The notes beneath the pieces are model-generated. The model was not told where the DNA came from and made no database searches. It was given only the letters and a program-made list of their open reading frames with translations. Positions 4,389-8,988 of a stretch of 8,988 bases of DNA are shown piece by piece. The DNA comes from Candidatus Kaiserbacteria bacterium (GTDB taxonomy: Bacteria; Patescibacteriota; Minisyncoccia; Phycocordibacterales; UBA2100): the NCBI GenBank assembly GCA_003545515.1, contig DPYD01000007.1, forward strand, positions 1-8,988. Reading direction: 5' to 3'. The position numbers were made by a program, and so were the translations under genes. Each line of letters opens with the position of its first letter. Position 1 is the stretch's first letter.

Positions 4389-5597
4389 TTAGGGAAGCTC
4401 ATCGAGCAATAATTGTATAAGCGCAGGAGCTTCTCGGGAATTGAAATCATCAGCCAGCGATTCGATGTTTCCGCTTTGGAATTCTGAGAGACTGAAGCCA
4501 GATTGTATTTTTATATCCCTATCAATATAACTAAGCGTAAGTGCTCGGAGGTCTCGCTCAGCCGTTGTCGCGCCTTCGCTTGTCGTTGATATCATGCCGA
4601 CAAGTCGACTCCAGGCATTTATGACGGCCCCTCCTGACGAACCTCCTTGTGCTCCTGCAGCTCCTCCTATCGATATGAGGTCTATGGTTCCTTTGTTGAA
4701 TGTGAGAAATTCTCTGACGAACGTGATTGAGGAGATGGGGTAGAGACTATGATAAGCAGTATCCCCAGAGAGAAACTCAGCTGGATAACTTGCCGCAAGC
4801 ATAGGATCATCAATAAAACCAATTCCTTCACGTACATCGGTGGAGAGAGCAGGGAACGAAGCGGGGGTTGAAGAGTCGTCAGTCGTATTCGCGATGTGAA
4901 GAAGCGCATAATCGTGTTCCCCAGTACCGATGGAATGTTTTTCTGAGATGTCTTTCGCATGTTCTTCTACCCACACGGGTGGGATATAGAGCACCTCGGC
5001 CTCCCAGAGGTCACGGGCCGGAGCACCCTGGCGGATGACACATTTCAAGTTTACTCGTGCGCTTTGTGATAGAAGAACATACTGCGCGACATGGGCATTC
5101 GTAAGGATGATTCCGCGTGAATCAATGATTACGCCACTTGCTGTTATCGAGTGTATACCAATCGCGTTGGTGGTACAGAAAATGTTTACCAAGGCAGCAC
5201 GTGCATTCTCATTTACTATTTCGAATGAAGTTGGCGGGAAAGGATACGGATTTTGAATGCGAGTAATCGTGTTATCCACAACACCACTCTCTACCGTGAT
5301 GGAGGGGGATTGTGTCACGGCGATGCTTGTTTCTACTGTATTTAGTGTCTTAGATGGGAGAACAGCGAGGTTTGGAGTATCTGGCAGCACTTGATTTGCG
5401 AAGGGGGTAGACGTCGCTGTTTCTTGAGTTGCTTGAGGCAGTGCAATTTCCTGAACTGTACTGGTTGAGGCTAGTGTATTTTTTACAGGAGGATTTAGTG
5501 TCGGAGTAGGTCCTGTACTCTCCAAGAAAAGTAAAGCGCCTAAAATTATGCCAATGGCACTGATGTACACGAGAAGAGTTTTTATAAAAGGATGCAT
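4389..5597 (-). CDS. Membrane-anchored trypsin-like serine protease (S1/HtrA-like fold, no PDZ seen)
   Basis: 402 residues from the ATG at 5597. An upstream in-frame TTG at 5639 would add 14 residues, but a well-spaced promoter (TTGAAT, 17 bp, TATATT) overlaps that stretch, so I prefer the ATG. A single membrane segment (about 6-25) after one lysine should act as a signal anchor placing the rest outside. Residues 27-115 are a Ser/Thr/Pro-rich linker. The protease domain shows the S1 triad: H169 in TNAHV, D229 in EHDYALL and S321 in GGSSGG. Cysteines 141 and 186 could form a disulfide. The domain ends shortly after the GMI-S strand and no PDZ domain follows, unlike DegP/HtrA. The likely role is processing or quality control of exported proteins; the substrate is unknown. 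No Shine-Dalgarno sequence. It converges on tRNA-Pro. Confidence 0.85.
   Translation of the reverse strand: MHPFIKTLLVYISAIGIILGALLFLESTGPTPTLNPPVKNTLASTSTVQEIALPQATQETATSTPFANQVLPDTPNLAVLPSKTLNTVETSIAVTQSPSITVESGVVDNTITRIQNPYPFPPTSFEIVNENARAALVNIFCTTNAIGIHSITASGVIIDSRGIILTNAHVAQYVLLSQSARVNLKCVIRQGAPARDLWEAEVLYIPPVWVEEHAKDISEKHSIGTGEHDYALLHIANTTDDSSTPASFPALSTDVREGIGFIDDPMLAASYPAEFLSGDTAYHSLYPISSITFVREFLTFNKGTIDLISIGGAAGAQGGSSGGAVINAWSRLVGMISTTSEGATTAERDLRALTLSYIDRDIKIQSGFSLSEFQSGNIESLADDFNSREAPALIQLLLDELP
5272..5280 (+). promoter_or_regulatory. Isolated DnaA-box 9-mer inside the protease gene
   Basis: A perfect TTATCCACA, on the opposite strand from the cluster at 3553-3581. Alone in coding sequence it may be chance or a DnaA-titration or regulatory site. 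Confidence 0.3.
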
Positions 5598-5610
5598 GGG
5601 CAATTTAACG

Positions 5611-5639
5611 AATATACGGTGTTGCACATTATTATTCAA
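5611..5639 (-). promoter_or_regulatory. Putative promoter of the protease gene
   Basis: On the minus strand: TTGAAT (5639-5634), a 17-bp spacer, TATATT (5616-5611), then 13 bases to the ATG at 5597. The leader would be about six bases. This is the best -35/-10 pair in the window and it argues against the upstream TTG start. Confidence 0.55.
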
Positions 5640-5697
5640 GCTCTATTATCTGATTACCTCTACATATTTCCGTGGAGATGGTATCCAGTGTATCCTA

Positions 5698-5727
5698 TTG
5701 TTCTCGGGTGTTTTCTTTAGATAACAT
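5698..5727 (+). promoter_or_regulatory. Possible promoter of tRNA-Gly(TCC)
   Basis: TTGTTC (5698-5703), an 18-bp spacer and TAACAT (5722-5727), 13 bases before the tRNA. Both boxes are weak; the call rests mainly on position. Confidence 0.3.
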
Positions 5728-5740
5728 TACGAAGTGTGAA

Positions 5741-5811
5741 GCGGATGTAGTTTAATGGTAGAACTGCTGCCTTCCAAGCAGTGGGTCCGGGTTCGATTCC
5801 CGGCGTCCGCA
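5741..5811 (+). tRNA. tRNA-Gly(TCC)
   Basis: Acceptor GCGGATG (5741-5747) pairs with CGTCCGC (5804-5810) with one T-G wobble; discriminator A at 5811. The anticodon loop CTTCCAA has anticodon TCC at 5773-5775, and the T-arm is CCGGG-TTCGATT-CCCGG. It reads GGA and GGG and complements tRNA-Gly(GCC) at 2096-2169. CCA is not encoded. The convergent HU terminator begins two bases beyond its 3' end. Confidence 0.95.
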
Positions 5812-5812
5812 C

Positions 5813-5849
5813 AAAAACACAAGAACACGCCTGTTTGGCGTGTTCTTGT
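5813..5849 (-). terminator. Strong intrinsic terminator of the HU gene
   Basis: A perfect 13-bp stem (5819-5831 with 5837-5849) with a TGTTT loop. Read on the minus strand, the hairpin is followed by G and then five T residues (5817-5813). It lies 18 bases past the HU stop. On the plus strand the hairpin directly follows tRNA-Gly(TCC) but lacks a T-run there, so it may only help 3'-end formation of that transcript. Confidence 0.85.
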
Positions 5850-5867
5850 ATACACGAAGCGTGAAAG

Positions 5868-6143
5868 TTATTTCACTGCATCCTTCAGAGTTTTCGAAGC
5901 GCGAAACTTCGGAACCCTCATTGCTTTTATCTCAATCGCGGCGCCCGTGCGCGGGTTGCGACCCATGCGGCCGGCGCGGGTCTTCGCCTCGAAAATACCC
6001 AAGCCCGCTACTGACACCTCTTCACCTCTCTGGAGGCACTCAGTTATCTTTCCAATAACCGCTTCAACGGCACGCTCCGCGTCCGCCTTTGTGCTCCCAA
6101 TCGTAGCTGCAACCTTTTCAACCAAATCCATTTTATTTGCCAT
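5868..6143 (-). CDS. hup: DNA-binding protein HU (DNABII family)
   Basis: 91 residues, the normal length of HU. It dimerises and bends DNA non-specifically to organise the nucleoid. The two N-terminal helices are followed by the turn GLGIF (47-51) and the DNA-binding beta-arm with GRNPRTG (61-67), including the DNA-intercalating proline P64. The C-terminal VPKFRASKTLKDAVK matches the family end closely. IHF is less likely because the sequence keeps the HU-type C-terminus. No Shine-Dalgarno sequence precedes the ATG and no clear promoter was found. The gene ends in a small hairpin (5861-5866 with 5871-5876) whose loop contains the TAA stop, then a strong terminator. Confidence 0.95.
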   Translation of the reverse strand: MANKMDLVEKVAATIGSTKADAERAVEAVIGKITECLQRGEEVSVAGLGIFEAKTRAGRMGRNPRTGAAIEIKAMRVPKFRASKTLKDAVK

Positions 6144-6363
6144 ATATTCTGCACGCTAAAATACTAATATCATCTAACGTTTGACTCTCGACCCATACTA
6201 AGACCATTTTGAGCCGTATTTTCAGGGTGTCAATCCCGCGCTTTCTTATGGCAGTATATGGACAGCTTGTCAAAAATTGCGTGCGTCTCCCTAACTCCTC
6301 AGTCTTTGCTCGAGTGCCATCAAAAGACAAGATTGTTCCAGCGAGGGGATTCAACTTGAACAT
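6133..6363 (-). CDS. Doubtful small open frame upstream of HU
   Basis: A 76-codon frame beginning MFKLNPLAGT that overlaps the start of HU by 11 bases and nearly fills the 286-base gap between RNase Y and HU. No family is recognised, no ribosome-binding site precedes the ATG, and there is no promoter match. The composition (many Arg, Thr, Leu; stray Cys and Trp) is not obviously that of a protein. The stretch could equally be the untranslated leader of HU. Beyond this frame and the hairpin at 6383-6409 nothing else is seen in 6144-6429. Confidence 0.15.
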   Translation of the reverse strand: MFKLNPLAGTILSFDGTRAKTEELGRRTQFLTSCPYTAIRKRGIDTLKIRLKMVLVWVESQTLDDISILACRIYGK

Positions 6364-6382
6364 TCTCGCAGGTAATCAAACA

Positions 6383-6409
6383 CCACTCCTATAGGACAAG
6401 AGGGAGTGG
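6383..6409 (-). terminator. Weak terminator candidate after RNase Y
   Basis: CCACTCC (6383-6389) and GGAGTGG (6403-6409) form a 7-bp stem with a 13-base loop, about 20 bases past the RNase Y stop. On the minus strand it is followed by TGTTTGATT, a poor T-run, so termination may be partial and the transcript could run into HU. Confidence 0.4.
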
Positions 6410-6429
6410 AATTTGTCTCCGGAGTATCG

Positions 6430-7959
6430 CTATCTGGCGTATTCTATGACCCTTGTTTCCCGTATAACGGACACTTTTATTTCTCCTGGATATTGGAGTT
6501 CTTTTTCGACGTTGTCCGCTATGTTGCGGGCAAGCTTGTGCGCTTCCATGTCCGATATCTCCTCTGGTTTTATAATGACGCGTACTTCGCGACCTGCGGC
6601 GATTGCGTAGCTCTTTTCAACACCGGGCTCTCTATTCGCGATTGCCTCCAACTCCTCCAGGCGTTTAACGTAGTTCTCGATAGAGTCGCGTCGTGCGCCC
6701 GGACGACCGCCTGAAATTGCGTCCGCGACCTGCACTATCATACTCTCCGGTGTTTCGTATGGGTATTCTTCGTGATGTGCTTGCATTGCCTTGATAACCT
6801 GCTCGTCTACGTTGAACTTTTGGAGAATGCGGCGGCCTATCTCGACATGTGTTCCCGGTACTTCGTGATCCACGGCCTTTCCGATGTCGTGAAAAAGGGC
6901 ACCTGCACGCGCAACTGCCGGATCCGCGCCAAGTTCCTCCGCAAGCATACCGGCAAGATGAGCGACCTCGACCGAGTGATCAAGGACATTCTGCCCGTAG
7001 CTTGTGCGGAAGAAGAGACGTCCCAGTATCATGAGAAGCTTCGGATCAACATTTTGGACGCGTGCTTCGTAGGCAGCTTCAGTACCTTTCTTTTTGACAA
7101 TTGTGTTTATCTCAGTTTCGGCTTTCAATACGGCCTCTTCTATCTTCGCAGGTTGGATGCGTCCATCGAGAATAAGATTCTCGAGTGCGATACGTGCGAT
7201 CTGGCGACGCATAGGGTCGTAGGATGAGAGTGTGATAGTACCCGGCGTATCGTCAACAATGACATCAACACCCGTGGCGCGTTCAAAAGCGCGTATATTG
7301 CGCCCTTCCTTCCCGATGATCTTTCCTTTTATTTCGTCACTTGGAAGAGAGATAGTCGTTGCCAGCACATCGGAAACGACGGAATTTCCAAGGCGATGGA
7401 CGGCAGTAGTAAGGATTTCCTTCGCCCGTTGTTCCAGACGCTCATTTCCCGCGATTTCAAGCTTCCGCATCCTCCCCTCTATGTCGTTCTCGTACTGTTT
7501 TTCTATAGATGCGATCAATTCTTTCTTAGCTTCGTCACTGGATAGACCGGCTACTTTTTCTAATTTATCCTGCTGTGTTCGAATGAGCTCCTCTGATTTT
7601 TGTTTTGCTGTTTCTATTTCCTCCTGTTTTCTTGAGAGCGATTCGGCCTCGGAGTCGAGGTTGACTTGGCGTTTATCCAGAAGTTCCTCCTTACGAACCA
7701 GACGTTCCTCGGTAGTTTTCAGTTCACGCTCTCGCCCCTTATATTCTCCCAGAAGTTTCTCACCCTTTTCAGTTGCTTTTTGCACGGCTTCCTCAATTAT
7801 GTGCTTCGACTTTTCTTCGGCGTCCATCCGCATCTGACGTATCTCGAGTTCCATCGAGCCGCGTTTACCCAAACTTATTATCCATCGGAGGAAATAGCCA
7901 AAGGCAACACCGAAAAGCCCCGCAAGAGCGAGTAAGATGAATACGATTTTTAATGACAT
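6430..7959 (-). CDS. rny: Ribonuclease Y
   Basis: 509 residues, the usual length. RNase Y is a membrane-bound endoribonuclease that starts decay of bulk mRNA in bacteria lacking RNase E. The domain order is complete: N-terminal membrane helix (about 4-25), long charged coiled coil (about 35-185), KH RNA-binding domain with GKIIGKEGRNIRAFE (212-226), and the HD catalytic domain with LDHSVEVAHL (H328), LFHDIGK (H357-D358) and VADAISGGRPGAR (D412). The C-terminal family end (IKVSVIRE and after) is intact. The start at 7959 gives the expected short stretch before the membrane helix. There is no Shine-Dalgarno sequence; an 18-bp perfect palindrome ends one base before the ATG. A promoter about 140 bp upstream implies a long leader. 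The gene lies downstream of clpP on the same strand. Confidence 0.97.
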   Translation of the reverse strand: MSLKIVFILLALAGLFGVAFGYFLRWIISLGKRGSMELEIRQMRMDAEEKSKHIIEEAVQKATEKGEKLLGEYKGRERELKTTEERLVRKEELLDKRQVNLDSEAESLSRKQEEIETAKQKSEELIRTQQDKLEKVAGLSSDEAKKELIASIEKQYENDIEGRMRKLEIAGNERLEQRAKEILTTAVHRLGNSVVSDVLATTISLPSDEIKGKIIGKEGRNIRAFERATGVDVIVDDTPGTITLSSYDPMRRQIARIALENLILDGRIQPAKIEEAVLKAETEINTIVKKKGTEAAYEARVQNVDPKLLMILGRLFFRTSYGQNVLDHSVEVAHLAGMLAEELGADPAVARAGALFHDIGKAVDHEVPGTHVEIGRRILQKFNVDEQVIKAMQAHHEEYPYETPESMIVQVADAISGGRPGARRDSIENYVKRLEELEAIANREPGVEKSYAIAAGREVRVIIKPEEISDMEAHKLARNIADNVEKELQYPGEIKVSVIRETRVIEYAR

Positions 7960-7960
7960 A

Positions 7961-7978
7961 CGCGTGGGATCCCACGCG
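7961..7978. promoter_or_regulatory. 18-bp perfect palindrome abutting the RNase Y start codon
   Basis: CGCGTGGGATCCCACGCG is a perfect inverted repeat and ends one base before the ATG of rny. It could be a DNA operator. As RNA it could fold (7 bp if four central bases form the loop) and occlude the start region or offer a site for feedback cleavage. No known regulator is assigned. Confidence 0.55.
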
Positions 7979-8099
7979 CGAGGTTATGTACGCGGAAACA
8001 CGGATTTCTTATCCAGTTCTTGCGTAAGGAAGATGCTCGCGTTCGTAACTCTCTGCGCAGTGGAATACAATTTCATAAATACTAAGTTGGTGTATGGAT

Positions 8100-8128
8100 A
8101 CTATATCACCGGAGTAGCAAAAAGTGAA
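8100..8128 (-). promoter_or_regulatory. Putative promoter of RNase Y
   Basis: On the minus strand: TTCACT (8128-8123), a 17-bp spacer, TATAGT (8105-8100). The -10 matches at 5 of 6 and the -35 at 4 of 6. Transcription from about 8093 would give a leader of about 130 nt before the ATG at 7959. Confidence 0.5.
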
Positions 8129-8133
8129 TAGCG

Positions 8134-8200
8134 AGTAGAAAGTAGCGAAATTTGGCCCCAGGATCCTCATACGTCCACTGACTACTGACTATTTTCTACT
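8134..8200. repeat. Short repeats between clpP and rny
   Basis: AGTAGAAA (8134-8141) and TTTCTACT (8193-8200) form an 8-bp inverted repeat. Inside it are two perfect tandem copies of ACTGACT (8177-8190). The spacer is dominated by AGT/ACT words. It follows the clpP stop and may serve as a transcript end or be a small interspersed repeat; there is no clean terminator. Confidence 0.4.
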
Positions 8201-8202
8201 AA

Positions 8203-8856
8203 CTATGTCAATACCTTATCCACAATGCCGTATTTTACGCACTCTTCGGCAGTCATAAAGAAGTCACGGTCCACATCCTTCTCGATTTTATCGATCTTTT
8301 GCCCCGTATTTTTTGCAAGAACCTTATTAAGGCGCTCGCGGAGTTTCAGAATCTGCTTTGCGGTTATTTCGATGTCTGCCGCGCGCCCTTCGGCGCCGCC
8401 GTGCGGCTGATGGATCATAACCTCAGCGTTGGGGAGCGCATACCGCTTGCCCTTTTGTCCGCTCGAGAGGAGAACGGCCGCCATGGAAGCAGCCATACCG
8501 ACACACACCGTCGAGACATTCGGCTGTATATGATTCATTGTGTCGAGAATTGCAAACCCGGCAGAAACATGCCCGCCGGGGGAGTTAATGTAGAACGAGA
8601 TATCTTTTTTCGGGTCTTCAGAGGCAAGAAAGAGAAGCTGTGCCACGACGAGGTTTGCCGCGTCGCTGTCAATCGGGCCGCCCAAGAAAATGATGCGCTC
8701 TTTGAGGAGGCGAGAGTAAATATCATACGCTCGTTCGCCCATGGAGGTCTTTTCCACCACCATCGGTACGAGCATTTGGGATCTAGGAGTGTTAACCCCG
8801 TTGGAAATAGAATGCAAACTGTTAAAACCGAACACCTGAATGTTTCTCGCAGTCAT
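8203..8856 (-). CDS. clpP: ATP-dependent Clp protease proteolytic subunit ClpP
   Basis: 217 residues. ClpP forms a 14-subunit barrel that degrades proteins fed by Clp ATPases. The catalytic triad is visible: S124 in GMAASMA, H149 in MIHQPHG and D198 in DRDFFM. The core motif [20 protein letters not shown] (40-59) and [10 protein letters not shown] (91-100) are typical. The 27 residues before [10 protein letters not shown] are an N-terminal extension; many ClpPs have a cleaved propeptide, and the internal ATG at 8775 is an alternative start giving a 190-residue protein. Neither start has a Shine-Dalgarno sequence. The ATG at 8856 lies close to an AT-rich -10-like TAATAAT, which favours it. No Clp ATPase gene is in the window. 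rny follows on the same strand. Confidence 0.96.
   Translation of the reverse strand: MTARNIQVFGFNSLHSISNGVNTPRSQMLVPMVVEKTSMGERAYDIYSRLLKERIIFLGGPIDSDAANLVVAQLLFLASEDPKKDISFYINSPGGHVSAGFAILDTMNHIQPNVSTVCVGMAASMAAVLLSSGQKGKRYALPNAEVMIHQPHGGAEGRAADIEITAKQILKLRERLNKVLAKNTGQKIDKIEKDVDRDFFMTAEECVKYGIVDKVLT
8216..8224 (+). promoter_or_regulatory. Isolated DnaA-box 9-mer at the end of clpP
   Basis: A perfect TTATCCACA within the last codons of clpP (opposite strand). It may be chance; it is the third perfect box in the window. Confidence 0.25.
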
Positions 8857-8864
8857 AAATGCTT

Positions 8865-8871
8865 ATTATTA
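8865..8871 (-). promoter_or_regulatory. Possible -10 region of clpP
   Basis: TAATAAT on the minus strand, eight bases before the ATG, with no convincing -35. The remainder to the window edge (8872-8988) contains no gene that I can support. Confidence 0.3.
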
Positions 8872-8988
8872 GCTTAGCACCCGATATCACGCATTAGCAA
8901 TTTCTAACGGGGTTCATATGTCGGCAGTGTAACAGATTTTGTTGGAAAGCGACAGAATATGTATCTGAGGTTATGCAGTCGCTTAATC

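Noticed and set aside
5198..5203. CACGTG core in the protease gene as a further parS site
   Set aside because: The flanks (GCAG/CATT) lack the TTT and AAA arms, so it does not match parS.
5598..5639. Upstream TTG start extending the protease by 14 residues
   Set aside because: A well-spaced -35/-10 pair overlaps this stretch, so the transcript probably begins downstream of the TTG.
7232..7837. 201-codon Ser/Phe/Arg-rich plus-strand frame
   Set aside because: Shadow of the RNase Y coiled-coil coding region.
8299..8877. 192-codon plus-strand frame
   Set aside because: Antisense to ClpP, which has a complete catalytic triad.

Overview
The window looks like chromosomal DNA from a small-genome bacterium of the Candidate Phyla Radiation (Patescibacteria, probably a parcubacterial lineage). 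This placement is inferred. It rests on the gene repertoire (RNase Y, an HD-containing CCA-adding enzyme, a YraN-type nuclease, ClpP, HU), secreted or membrane proteins with no recognisable family, and the absence of a Shine-Dalgarno sequence in front of any of the seven confident genes. Stop codons are TAA (five genes) or TAG (two), never TGA. No mobile element or CRISPR array was seen.

Layout. Positions 1-388 hold no protein gene but look like part of a structured RNA on the minus strand, with scattered resemblance to the 3' half of RNase P RNA. Next comes the tRNA nucleotidyltransferase (389-1855, minus), then tRNA-Arg(TCG) on plus with its own terminator, converging on tRNA-Gly(GCC) on minus. 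A secreted or membrane protein of unknown function (2253-3353, minus) follows. The gap at 3354-3819 is the most interesting stretch: an AT-rich block, three tandem DnaA-box-like 9-mers (one a perfect match) and the first of three parS-like palindromes. The other two palindromes lie inside the next gene, yraN (3820-4221, plus). I read this as a candidate replication origin and partition region. After it come tRNA-Pro(TGG) on plus, a membrane-anchored trypsin-like protease (4389-5597, minus), tRNA-Gly(TCC) on plus, a shared terminator zone, HU (5868-6143, minus), a gap of uncertain content, RNase Y (6430-7959, minus) and ClpP (8203-8856, minus).

Functional links. Three of the four tRNAs (Arg, Pro, Gly-TCC) do not encode CCA and so depend on the CCA-adding enzyme next door; only tRNA-Gly(GCC) has CCA in the DNA. 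RNase Y and ClpP are the general mRNA- and protein-turnover enzymes. HU and the putative DnaA/ParB sites belong to chromosome organisation. At least two genes (the CCA enzyme and yraN) have a -10 box ending six bases before the start codon, which implies leaderless mRNAs. RNase Y instead seems to have a leader of about 130 nt ending in a perfect 18-bp palindrome one base before its ATG.
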